Source of the DNA: Pedobacter sp.
GTDB taxonomy: Bacteria > Bacteroidota > Bacteroidia > Sphingobacteriales > Sphingobacteriaceae
Length of the DNA stretch: 64,000 bases
Direction: 5' to 3'
Assembly (NCBI GenBank): GCA_014378705.1
Contig: JACMND010000050.1
Span: 1-64,000 of the forward strand
The notes beneath the pieces are model-generated. The model saw only the letters and a program-made list of their open reading frames with translations. It had not been told where the DNA came from and did not search any database. A program made the translations under genes and the position numbers. Below, piece by piece: positions 55,476-64,000 of this stretch (within the stretch, counting starts at the first letter, position 1; each line of letters begins with the position of its first letter).

Positions 55476-56855
55476 ATGGCTAAAACCCGTTCCGCATATT
55501 TTTGTCAGAGTTGTGGTTTTGAATCCGCGAAATGGCTGGGCAAGTGTCCATCTTGCCAGCAATGGAATACGCTTGTTGAAGAAGTAATTGAAAAGGCAAA
55601 TATTGCTGTGCCTAACTGGAAAGCAACTTCATCAACTACCCAGAGATCAAATAAACCATCGGCAATCCGGGATATCCTTTTTACGCAAGAAAACAGGTTG
55701 ATAACTCCCGACAAAGAGTTTAACCGGGTTTTGGGCGGCGGTATTGTAGGTGGATCAATCATACTCATAGGCGGCGAACCCGGCATTGGTAAATCTACCT
55801 TAATGCTGCAACTGGCCTTAAACCTTCCTGGGTTAAAAGTGCTATACGTATCTGGCGAGGAAAGCGAGCAGCAGATAAAAATGCGTGCAGAAAGACTTGG
55901 TAACAATCCTGCCAGTGAATGTTTTATTCTTACAGAAACTTCAACCCAAAATATTTTTAAGCAGGTTGAAATTTTGCATCCTGATATTTTAGTTATTGAT
56001 TCTATTCAGACCCTTTACTCAGCACATATAGAATCAACTCCAGGTAGCGTTTCCCAAGTTAGAGAATGTACCGCGGAACTACTCCGCTTCGCAAAGGAAA
56101 GTGGCACACCCGTATTTTTAATTGGCCACATCACCAAAGATGGTATGATTGCAGGGCCTAAAATACTGGAGCACATGGTTGATACCGTTTTGCAATTTGA
56201 AGGGGATCGTCATCACGTTTACCGGATTTTAAGAGCCGTAAAGAACCGTTTCGGTTCTGCCTCAGAACTTGGCATTTACGAGATGCAGGGATGTGGCTTA
56301 CGCGAAGTCTCTAATCCCTCAGAAATTTTGCTTTCGCAAAGAGACGAACCCTTAAGCGGGATTACTATTTCGGCGATGTTGGAAGGATTAAGACCAATGT
56401 TGATTGAAATTCAAGCATTAGTAAGTGTTTCGGCTTACGGTACACCTCAGCGTTCGGCCACAGGATTTGATACCAAGCGTATGAATATGCTTCTGGCCGT
56501 GCTCGAAAAGCGGTGTGGTTTCCGGCTCAGCACGCAGGATGTATTTTTAAATATCGCAGGCGGTTTAAGGGTTGAAGATCCGGCAATTGATCTGGCCGTA
56601 ATTGTTTCCATTATTTCATCGCATGAAAATATGCCGGTTGGTTTAAAGGTTTGCTTTGCTGCCGAAGTCGGCTTATCAGGTGAGATAAGAGCTGTTAACC
56701 GGGTGGAACAACGAATTGCAGAAGCAGAAAAACTGGGCTTTGAGCAAATTTTTATTTCGCGGTACAATCAAAAAGGACTGGATTTATCCCGGTATAAAAT
56801 TGAAATTAAAACGGTGACAAAAGTTGAAGAGGTTTTTAATGCTTTATTTGGCTAA
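55476..56855 (+). CDS. radA: DNA repair protein RadA
   Basis: Zn finger 'CQSCGFESAKWLGKCPSC', 'GGEPGIGKSTLMLQ', 'KNRFGSASELGIYEM'. Confidence 0.97.
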   Translation: MAKTRSAYFCQSCGFESAKWLGKCPSCQQWNTLVEEVIEKANIAVPNWKATSSTTQRSNKPSAIRDILFTQENRLITPDKEFNRVLGGGIVGGSIILIGGEPGIGKSTLMLQLALNLPGLKVLYVSGEESEQQIKMRAERLGNNPASECFILTETSTQNIFKQVEILHPDILVIDSIQTLYSAHIESTPGSVSQVRECTAELLRFAKESGTPVFLIGHITKDGMIAGPKILEHMVDTVLQFEGDRHHVYRILRAVKNRFGSASELGIYEMQGCGLREVSNPSEILLSQRDEPLSGITISAMLEGLRPMLIEIQALVSVSAYGTPQRSATGFDTKRMNMLLAVLEKRCGFRLSTQDVFLNIAGGLRVEDPAIDLAVIVSIISSHENMPVGLKVCFAAEVGLSGEIRAVNRVEQRIAEAEKLGFEQIFISRYNQKGLDLSRYKIEIKTVTKVEEVFNALFG

Positions 56856-56929
56856 GCTCTGGTCTGACTTTATACAAGAACTTATAATTTTTAAAACACC
56901 CTAAATTTGGCCCTGTAGAGCTTGTCTGC

Positions 56930-57020
56930 GTTAAATAAACCGGATTGAAGCGTAAAGCTTTTCTGATCCTTTTATCTGGAAACTTGCAGCTTAAAGCCGG
57001 GCTCTCAACAAAACATTGCC
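56930..57020. repeat. Second candidate remnant of a dispersed Bacteroidota intergenic repeat
   Basis: GGATTGAAGCGTAAAGC core, 12/17 ungapped identities to GGATTAGAACGAATAGC at 44695. Confidence 0.3.
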
Positions 57021-57153
57021 ACAACCATTGCTTTAATAATAGGTGCAAATAACTTGCCGCGGGCTACTCAAAAATCAAGAAATTGGAGTTACAGGGTTTG
57101 TTCTATTTGTGTTAACAAAACACTTTGTAATTCTTTTTTTTGCAAGATATAAT

Positions 57154-57161
57154 TAGATTTG
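57154..57161 (+). promoter_or_regulatory. Candidate -7 element TAGATTTG for pdhA
   Basis: TAnnTTTG match 43 nt before the ATG; TTTG at 57124-57127 is 26 nt upstream, somewhat too far for a standard -33. Confidence 0.4.
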
Positions 57162-57204
57162 TCTCCCTGTCGCCTGCCGACAGATTTTACATACAGAGTA
57201 AACG

Positions 57205-58200
57205 ATGAGTTCAGTTGAAATAACGAAAGAAACTTTTCTTCAGTGGTATGAATCCATGCTGCTAATGCGCAAGTTTGAAGAGAAAGCCGGCCAATTATAC
57301 GGTCAGCAAAAGATTAGGGGGTTTTGCCATTTATATATCGGACAGGAGGCTGTTATGGCAGGTGCCATTTCTGTACTCCGCCATGAAGATTCAATGATTA
57401 CTGCTTACCGCGATCATGCTCATGCGCTTGCAAAAGGGATGAGCCCGAAAGAAGTAATGGCCGAATTATATGGAAAAGCTACGGGATGTTCAAAAGGGAA
57501 AGGTGGTTCTATGCACATGTTTAGCAAAGAACAAAATTTTTATGGTGGCCATGGCATAGTTGGTGGCCAAATCCCATTGGGAGCGGGAATTGCCTATGCT
57601 GAAAAATACAACGGTACAGATAACGTTTGCGTGTGTTACATGGGGGATGGTGCCGTTCGGCAGGGTGCTCTTAACGAAACCTTTAATATGGCTATGTTAT
57701 GGAAAATTCCGGTCGTATTTGTTTGTGAAAATAACGGCTACGCCATGGGTACTTCGGTAGCCCGGACTACCAACATGGTTGATATTTATAAAATAGGGTT
57801 GGGATTTGATATGCCTTGTGCTCCAGTTGATGGGATGGATCCCGTAGCGGTTCACAACGCAATGGATGAAGCTGTAAGTCGTGCAAGAAGAGGGGAAGGC
57901 CCTACATTTCTGGAAATGCGTACCTACCGGTTCAAAGGCCACTCAATGTCTGATCCTGCTAAATACCGTACAAAGGAAGAAGTAGAAGGATTCAAAGCCA
58001 AAGATCCGGTTGAAGAAGTAAAAAAAGCAATTCTCGAGAAACAGTACGCAGATGAAGCCTGGTTTGAAGAGATCAGCTTAAAAATAAAGACACTGGTTGA
58101 CGAATCTGTGCAGTTTGCAGAAGATTCGCCATGGCCGGATCCATCTGAATTATATAACGATGTTTATATTCAGGAAGATTACCCTTACATCCGCGATTAA
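57205..58200 (+). CDS. pdhA: Pyruvate dehydrogenase E1 component subunit alpha
   Basis: 'MLLMRKFEEKAGQLYGQQKIRGFCHLYIGQEAVMAGA', 'GKGGSMHMF', 'GDGAVRQGALNETFNMA'. Confidence 0.96.
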   Translation: MSSVEITKETFLQWYESMLLMRKFEEKAGQLYGQQKIRGFCHLYIGQEAVMAGAISVLRHEDSMITAYRDHAHALAKGMSPKEVMAELYGKATGCSKGKGGSMHMFSKEQNFYGGHGIVGGQIPLGAGIAYAEKYNGTDNVCVCYMGDGAVRQGALNETFNMAMLWKIPVVFVCENNGYAMGTSVARTTNMVDIYKIGLGFDMPCAPVDGMDPVAVHNAMDEAVSRARRGEGPTFLEMRTYRFKGHSMSDPAKYRTKEEVEGFKAKDPVEEVKKAILEKQYADEAWFEEISLKIKTLVDESVQFAEDSPWPDPSELYNDVYIQEDYPYIRD

Positions 58201-58232
58201 AAACCTTAATATCAAAGACTAATTTTAAAAAC

Positions 58233-59951
58233 ATGGCTGAAGTAGTGCGCATGCCCAAAATGAGTGATACCATGACAGATGGTGTTATCGCTAAATGGCA
58301 TAAAAAAGTTGGTGATAAAGTTAGTTCAGGTGAGCTGGTTGCTGAAATAGAAACAGACAAGGCTACTATGGATTTTGAGTCTTTTCAGGAAGGAACTTTG
58401 TTATATATTGGGGTTGAAGAAGGTAAAGCCGCGGCGGTTGACGCGGTTATCGCGATTATTGGCGCAGAGGGGGAAGACTATAAAACAGCTTTAAACGAAG
58501 CTGGAAATGTGGATAACAAGACTGAATCTTCTCCTACAGAAAACAGCAATGTTGTAAATGATAAAGCTGCAACTACCACAGTTGAAAAGCCAGAAACTGT
58601 TGTTCCGGCAGATCAGAAAGTGGAAAAGATTGAACAGGAAACTGTAGCAGTGGATCCGGAATCAATAGGTGCTACTGTAATCAGGATGCCTTTGTTAAGC
58701 GATACCATGACCGAAGGTGTGATCGCCGAATGGCATAAAAAAGTAGGCGATACAGTGAAAAGTGATGATGCTTTAGCGGATGTGGAAACTGACAAAGCGA
58801 CCATGGAAGTAACCGGGTATGCCGACGGCACTTTATTATATATCGGTGTTGAAAAAGGCCAGGCTGCAAAAGTTAACGATATTATAGCGATTGTAGGCAA
58901 AGAAGGAACCGATATTACGCCTTTATTAAAGCAAGAAAAACCTTCATCAGCGGACGCTAAACCTGCTGAACAAAAAGAAACAGTTAAAGATGTGCCCCCA
59001 CCAGTTGCAGAGGTTGCTGAACAAAAAGAGGAAGTTCAATCAGACACTGATTCAAGGGTGAAAGCCTCGCCTCTCGCAAGAAAGATTGCAAAGGATAAGG
59101 GAATAGATATTAGCCAGGTAAAAGGAAGCGCAGAGGGTGGCAGAATTGTTAAAAAAGATGTTGAAAGCTTTACACCTTCTTCTAAAATAATTGATAAACC
59201 TGCCGAAGTTCCGGTGTCTGCCGAAAAACCAGAAGTTACTTCTCAAACTATTCCGCAATTTATCGGTGAAGAAAAATTTACTGAAAAGGCAGTTTCGCAA
59301 ATGCGTAAAGTAATCGCCAAACGCTTATCAGAAAGTTTATTTACTGCGCCTCATTTTTATCTTACAATGGCCATTGATATGGATGGTGCGATGGAAGCTA
59401 GAGTAAAAATGAATGAGTTTGCAAAAGTTAAAATTTCATTTAATGATATTGTTTTAAAAGCCGTTGCCATCGCTTTGAAGCAACATCCCAATGTTAATTC
59501 CTCCTGGTTGGGTGATAAAATTCGCTATAATGAACATGTAAATATTGGTGTAGCAGTTGCGGTTGAAGATGGATTGCTGGTGCCTGTAATTCGATTTGCG
59601 GATGGAAAATCACTTTCTCATATCTCGGCCGAGGTAAAGGATTTTGCACAGAAAGCAAAAACTAAAAAGTTGCAGCCTTCGGATTGGGAAGGTTCAACAT
59701 TTACAATATCTAACCTGGGAATGTTTGGTATTGATGAGTTTACTGCAATAATTAACACACCTGATGCGTGCATTTTAGCTGTTGGTGGAATCCAGCAAGT
59801 GCCAGTTGTCAAAAACGGGGCTGTTGTTCCGGGTAACGTTATGAAAGTCACCTTAAGTTGTGACCACCGGGTTGTTGACGGAGCTACCGGATCAGCTTTT
59901 CTGCAAACATTAAAAATGTTATTGGAAGAGCCTGTTAGGTTACTTGTTTAA
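58233..59951 (+). CDS. Pyruvate dehydrogenase E2 (dihydrolipoamide acetyltransferase) with two lipoyl domains
   Basis: Two lipoyl motifs 'ETDKATMDFESF' and 'ETDKATMEVTGY'; PSBD 'ASPLARKIAKDKGIDISQVKGSAEGGRIVKKDV'; catalytic 'LSCDHRVVDGATG'. Confidence 0.97.
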   Translation: MAEVVRMPKMSDTMTDGVIAKWHKKVGDKVSSGELVAEIETDKATMDFESFQEGTLLYIGVEEGKAAAVDAVIAIIGAEGEDYKTALNEAGNVDNKTESSPTENSNVVNDKAATTTVEKPETVVPADQKVEKIEQETVAVDPESIGATVIRMPLLSDTMTEGVIAEWHKKVGDTVKSDDALADVETDKATMEVTGYADGTLLYIGVEKGQAAKVNDIIAIVGKEGTDITPLLKQEKPSSADAKPAEQKETVKDVPPPVAEVAEQKEEVQSDTDSRVKASPLARKIAKDKGIDISQVKGSAEGGRIVKKDVESFTPSSKIIDKPAEVPVSAEKPEVTSQTIPQFIGEEKFTEKAVSQMRKVIAKRLSESLFTAPHFYLTMAIDMDGAMEARVKMNEFAKVKISFNDIVLKAVAIALKQHPNVNSSWLGDKIRYNEHVNIGVAVAVEDGLLVPVIRFADGKSLSHISAEVKDFAQKAKTKKLQPSDWEGSTFTISNLGMFGIDEFTAIINTPDACILAVGGIQQVPVVKNGAVVPGNVMKVTLSCDHRVVDGATGSAFLQTLKMLLEEPVRLLV

Positions 59952-60011
59952 GGTTAACAAAATAATATCTTTTGCAAAGCTGGTAACTAAAATTATCTCT
60001 ATAGTAATCAC

Positions 60012-60044
60012 AAAAAAAACGCCGGATATTCCAGCGTTTTTTTT
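60012..60044. terminator. Bidirectional intrinsic terminator
   Basis: AAAAAAAACGCCGGAtatTCCAGCGTTTTTTTT between convergent genes. Confidence 0.85.
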
Positions 60045-60061
60045 GTTAAAAATTTTAACTA

Positions 60062-60541
60062 TTATTTTTTGGTCATATTGTAAACAATGTAACCTGTACC
60101 GCCATTATATTCAACAGGCGCTTTTAAAACAAGGTTTTCGCCATCGGCATTTCCAACCATTAATTTATAACCGGATTCTACAGCCTTGGGTTTTTCATTA
60201 TCCATCAGTTTTTTGAACGAAAATTCAGGCGTACCGGCATTGTCTGACATGGACCAAAAGATAGATTGAACGGTGCCATTGGTTAAGGCGTAAATACCCT
60301 TACCGCTATTGGTTAACGTCCAGGTGCTTCCCTGAAACACACTTGCAGGTCCCTGATCAAACACCGATTGCACCGCATTTTCAGGTATACCTTCGTAAGT
60401 AATGGAATTTACCAACCACGTTCCCGTAATCTTACCCCGGCCTAACTTATTGGTATCTGACGTTTTCCGGGTAGTTGAGCAAGCTGTTATTACGGCCATT
60501 GCTACAAATAAAAGAGCTATTGAATAAATTATTTTTTTCAT
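60062..60541 (-). CDS. Lipocalin-like lipoprotein
   Basis: Lipobox 'AVITACST'; 'ITGTWLVNSITYEG'. Confidence 0.6.
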   Translation of the reverse strand: MKKIIYSIALLFVAMAVITACSTTRKTSDTNKLGRGKITGTWLVNSITYEGIPENAVQSVFDQGPASVFQGSTWTLTNSGKGIYALTNGTVQSIFWSMSDNAGTPEFSFKKLMDNEKPKAVESGYKLMVGNADGENLVLKAPVEYNGGTGYIVYNMTKK

Positions 60542-60621
60542 GATCTTAGTTTATAATTTTCAATATTACATTAATCCTGCCAGATAGGATAAAATTATAA
60601 TCTCATCATCAAGTTGATCCG

Positions 60622-61197
60622 TTACAAATTATCCAGTTTAAAATATCCTAAATTAACTTTATCTACATCATTTGAAACATTGGGAGTTACACTTATTATA
60701 AAATTTTCTTTAATTTTTATGGGAAGAATGTCTTCAATTTGAAAAATATCATCTACATCTATTCCGTATTTATCATCAATGTGCGACTTGGCGCTGTTAA
60801 AACTTGTATGTTTAAAGAATGCAGAAAGTTTAGATTGTAAAATAGCCTCTGCTTTGTTATTCCCTGCCATTAGCATCTTATAATGGAATTCTTCAAATTC
60901 GTTTTCCTTATAACCACCAAGGTTTATAAAGAATAATTTTTGTTGAGAAATACCAGCAGTATTGATTTCTTTTTCCTTTAAGTAAACTTTCACCTTAAAG
61001 TTATTTACCTGAGTTACTTCACGCCATGCATCAATGTGAATGGTTCCATTCTCATTGGCTTCAGGCCAGAATTTAACAATCTCAGGTACAGTATCAGCAA
61101 TATCAGATGCGATAGTAAAATAAACATCGTGCTGTTCTGTATTTCTACCGGGTGGGTTACATCCTAGAAGCATCATTATTAATTTCAATTCAGCCAT
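60622..61197 (-). CDS. DUF1543 domain-containing protein
   Basis: 'LIMMLLGCNPPGRNTEQHDVYFTIASDIADTVPEI'. Confidence 0.8.
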   Translation of the reverse strand: MAELKLIMMLLGCNPPGRNTEQHDVYFTIASDIADTVPEIVKFWPEANENGTIHIDAWREVTQVNNFKVKVYLKEKEINTAGISQQKLFFINLGGYKENEFEEFHYKMLMAGNNKAEAILQSKLSAFFKHTSFNSAKSHIDDKYGIDVDDIFQIEDILPIKIKENFIISVTPNVSNDVDKVNLGYFKLDNL

Positions 61198-61222
61198 TTT
61201 AAAAATTTATAATAAAATTAAA

Positions 61223-62659
61223 TCACAAGGTATATGTACCAACCGCCCCGGGTTTTAAAACACTTTTATAAGTTTTATTTTTATAACGGATCAAAAAGTT
61301 TTGCGCTGCCTTACCCTCGTTTAAAACAATTATAATCGGTTTTTTATCCGTGCTTAAAAAAGCTACATTCGGCAAATTCAGGGGAATTGTGGAATGTATT
61401 CTAACGGAACCCGGACGCACAAATTTAGAAGCATGCGCAATAATGTAATAAGCCGGATTTTGGATAACCTGATTGCCATCAATAGTTACAGCACCCAGGC
61501 ATTGTGTACACCCGCCTTCCGTGTGGGGATTTTGTAATGGGTCGGATGCCAGGTTCCATTCCAGTACAGTCCGGCTCCAATTACGAGGTGCTCCAATAAT
61601 TAGGTTTTTAACATGCCAGGACAGATCTTCCGCAAAATTTCCCGGGGCGCTTATCCACTGTTCTGTAAAATATAGGTTTTTATCTGGATGCGCAAGATGA
61701 ACTCTGGTTAAACTATCAATATGACCGCCGTATAAATGAAAAGCTGAACCGTCTACATATTTTTTTGCTTCCGGGTCATTTAAAATACTAATTGCGTAAT
61801 CCGGTCTATCGGCATTATGATCGTAAAGGATAATCTTAGTTTTTAAATCAGCTTTCCGAAAAGCTGGACCCAGGCTTTGCTTTATAAACTGCGCCTGTTC
61901 TGCCGCCAGCATGAACAAGCTGGGATTATTACCCGGATGCAACGGCTCATTCTGTATCGTTATTGCGTCTATCCTGACTCCCTCTTTTTTCATCTCTTCG
62001 ATATACCTGATAAAATACTTTGCGTAAGCGCTATAATATTCCAATAACAAGCTACCACCTTTTGAATTTTTATTTGTTTTCATCCAAACCGGAGGCGACC
62101 AGGGTGAACTTAGAATTAGGATGTCAGGATTAATAGCCAATATCTCTTTAAGTAGCGGAATAAGATTCCGACGGTCCGGATCTAGACTAAATTTCAACAT
62201 AGCTGTATCAGTCTCACCTTCAGGGAGATCATTGTATGTAAAAACGTGGTCATCAAGATCAGACGAACCAATGCTTAACCTTAAGTAACTAATTCCTATG
62301 TTATTACTATTTGTACAAAATAAATTTTTTAATAATTTATTCCTGCTAAGACTATCCATGCGGTTTATAACCAGCGCACTACCACCGGTTAAAGTAAACC
62401 CGAAGCCATCTATAGTTTGAAAAGTTTCATCCGAATTTATAGTTATCGCAGGCAGTAGGTTATTGTATTTTACTGATTTAAAATCTTTAGTTTGCTTTTG
62501 AAATAAGAAAGATTGATCCGGGTTGGTCAACCAAAAATTTTTTTCAGCAGTTTTTTTAAACAGGTTACAACTGATAGTTGAACTGATCATTGTAAAATAC
62601 AGGAAGTGTTTAATGATTCTTTTAAGCGTCATAAAAATTAAATTGTGAAAGTTGTTCAA
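61223..62659 (-). CDS. Glycoside hydrolase family 30 (glucosylceramidase-like)
   Basis: 'QTIDGFGFTLTGGSALVIN', 'ITIQNEPLHPGNNPS', 'LYFTEQWIS'. Confidence 0.94.
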   Translation of the reverse strand: MNNFHNLIFMTLKRIIKHFLYFTMISSTISCNLFKKTAEKNFWLTNPDQSFLFQKQTKDFKSVKYNNLLPAITINSDETFQTIDGFGFTLTGGSALVINRMDSLSRNKLLKNLFCTNSNNIGISYLRLSIGSSDLDDHVFTYNDLPEGETDTAMLKFSLDPDRRNLIPLLKEILAINPDILILSSPWSPPVWMKTNKNSKGGSLLLEYYSAYAKYFIRYIEEMKKEGVRIDAITIQNEPLHPGNNPSLFMLAAEQAQFIKQSLGPAFRKADLKTKIILYDHNADRPDYAISILNDPEAKKYVDGSAFHLYGGHIDSLTRVHLAHPDKNLYFTEQWISAPGNFAEDLSWHVKNLIIGAPRNWSRTVLEWNLASDPLQNPHTEGGCTQCLGAVTIDGNQVIQNPAYYIIAHASKFVRPGSVRIHSTIPLNLPNVAFLSTDKKPIIIVLNEGKAAQNFLIRYKNKTYKSVLKPGAVGTYTL

Positions 62660-62700
62660 ACATTTATTGTCAAAAAGACTTTCTTTATAAAAAATTTAAA

Positions 62701-63249
62701 ATGATGAAATATTTATTGTTTGCAGTACTACCGATTATGATGTTTACTTCAGCAACATCTGTTGAAATTAAAACGATTTATGATTTTAAAATTAAATCAA
62801 TTGATGGAGAAATGATTAACTTTTCTAAGTTTAAGGGCAAAAAAATCCTGATTGTAAACACAGCGTCCAAATGCGGTTTTACTCCACAGTATAAAGCACT
62901 TGAAGAACTGCAATTAAAATTTAAGGATCAACTGATTGTTATAGGTTTTCCGTCTGATAATTTTGGAGGCCAGGAATTTAAATTGGATAGTGATATCAAG
63001 TCTTTCTGTCAAAAAAATTATGGTGTTACTTTTCCATTGACAACACGTGTTGATGTTAAAGGAGAAAACATTAACCCAGTTTTTAAATATCTTTGCAATA
63101 AAACCGAAAATGGAGTGTTAAATGCAAAAATAGGTTGGAATTTTAATAAGTTTCTTATTGATGAAAGCGGTAGATTGGTTGCTCATTTTGACAGTAAAAT
63201 CGAACCCGATAGTCCAGAAGTTTTAAAATATCTCACAATAAAACAATAG
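62701..63249 (+). CDS. Glutathione peroxidase family protein
   Basis: 'KKILIVNTASKCGFTPQYKALEEL', 'IGFPSDNFGGQEF', 'WNFNKFLID'. Confidence 0.95.
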   Translation: MMKYLLFAVLPIMMFTSATSVEIKTIYDFKIKSIDGEMINFSKFKGKKILIVNTASKCGFTPQYKALEELQLKFKDQLIVIGFPSDNFGGQEFKLDSDIKSFCQKNYGVTFPLTTRVDVKGENINPVFKYLCNKTENGVLNAKIGWNFNKFLIDESGRLVAHFDSKIEPDSPEVLKYLTIKQ

Positions 63250-63323
63250 CCATTTATTAATTTATTTTAAGTGCCATGCGGGCTTATACAACGTTCGTAC
63301 TTTTAGGACCAGAATTTTAAGTT

Positions 63324-63357
63324 ATAAAAAAAGCATCCGATCGGATGCTTTTTTTAT
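63324..63357. terminator. Perfectly palindromic bidirectional terminator
   Basis: ATAAAAAAAGCATCCGATCGGATGCTTTTTTTAT (34-nt perfect palindrome) between convergent genes. Confidence 0.9.
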
Positions 63358-63375
63358 GTGAAAATTTATCACAGT

Positions 63376-64000
63376 TTACCGTAGTGCAATTGCACCACGA
63401 CCCATAGTATATCCGTCTGCATATAATACTACTGTGTAAGTTCCTTTTTGGAAAGCCGCCGGATTTGTCCAATCAATTGAATAAACCTTTCCATCATTTG
63501 AAAATTCAACAGCCGTTTTGTATGTATATTGAAGTTCTTCATCATCAGCCATAAACATAGAACCATTATCAGCAATTAATAAATTTCCGTCGGGATCTAT
63601 AATTCTGATATAAATATCGTGCATGCCTTTTTCAGCAATTGAGTTGTTTACGATGGAAAAATTAACCCTAAGTTTTTTAGTCGTGCTTGCCTTGGTTACG
63701 TCAGTTTCTTTACCATTATTTCTTACGCGTAAAGGAATGATAGAAATGTTACCGGTTTTTATAGATGCTGCTGCTTTAACTTTGGTATTAAGCTCTTCAT
63801 TTACTTTTTCAAGATCATTTGCTTTTATTAATACTGAATCAACAGTTGACCGCAAGGTATTACGTTCTGTGGTTAACACCGCGTTTTGTTGTTTCAGTTC
63901 AGAAATATCCGCGGTATACTTTGTTACAAAATAACGCAACTGCTTTATATCTTCCTGTGCTTTTGCTAACTGTCCTTGATTTAAGGTACCTTTTTTAAGC
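63376..64000 (-). CDS. Coiled-coil hypothetical protein, truncated by the window edge
   Basis: The open frame continues past the track start (63939) to 64000: ...LKKGTLNQGQLAKAQEDIKQLRYFVTKYTADISELKQQ... Confidence 0.75.
   Translation of the reverse strand, partial: LKKGTLNQGQLAKAQEDIKQLRYFVTKYTADISELKQQNAVLTTERNTLRSTVDSVLIKANDLEKVNEELNTKVKAAASIKTGNISIIPLRVRNNGKETDVTKASTTKKLRVNFSIVNNSIAEKGMHDIYIRIIDPDGNLLIADNGSMFMADDEELQYTYKTAVEFSNDGKVYSIDWTNPAAFQKGTYTVVLYADGYTMGRGAIALR

Noticed and set aside
56836-57048. 70-aa minus-strand ORF after radA
   Set aside because: Overlaps the end of radA and the candidate repeat; composition not protein-like and no homology recognised
58239-58860. Direct repeat in DNA about 430 nt apart
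   Set aside because: Explained by the two lipoyl domains of the E2 protein
1-64000. CRISPR arrays, tRNA/rRNA genes, transposons, integrases, prophage or defence genes
   Set aside because: Scanned for regular spaced repeats, tRNA T-arm-like sequences, and transposase/phage/defence motifs; none convincing. porX's PglZ domain was considered as BREX PglZ but REC fusion and context indicate PorX

Overview
This 64-kb window comes from an AT-rich Bacteroidota chromosome; gene content suggests Sphingobacteriaceae (Pedobacter/Mucilaginibacter-like). It is mostly core and metabolic genes. I found no rRNA, tRNA, CRISPR array, transposase or integrase. Main modules: (1) a type III polyketide synthase / SAM methyltransferase / FAD oxidoreductase operon divergent from a UbiA-type prenyltransferase, followed 14 nt later by an orphan PhoR-like kinase and a DUF47/PiT phosphate transport pair; (2) a cyanophycin locus (cphA divergent from cphB and an isoaspartyl peptidase); (3) a TonB-dependent receptor with a small His/Cys-rich protein, probably metal-related; (4) split histidine-utilisation genes (hutU, and hutI-hutG); (5) carbohydrate enzymes (GH32, GH43, GH5-like, GalM, GH30) without SusCD; (6) the lipid A genes lpxD-lpxC/fabZ-lpxA; (7) type IX secretion parts (porX, a CHU_C-domain cargo, and a decayed gene ending in a T9SS-like sorting domain); (8) information processing genes (rarA, ssb, mutY, HU, rng, radA, efp) and PDH E1alpha/E2. 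The most interesting items are the T3PKS/UbiA cluster, a 29-aa COX24/bS22-like micro-ORF missing from the ORF track, a 20-bp perfect inverted repeat that includes the C-terminal codons of ssb, candidate leaderless divergent promoters, and dyads in regulatory intergenic regions. All calls come from reading the sequence and from family knowledge; no database search was run.
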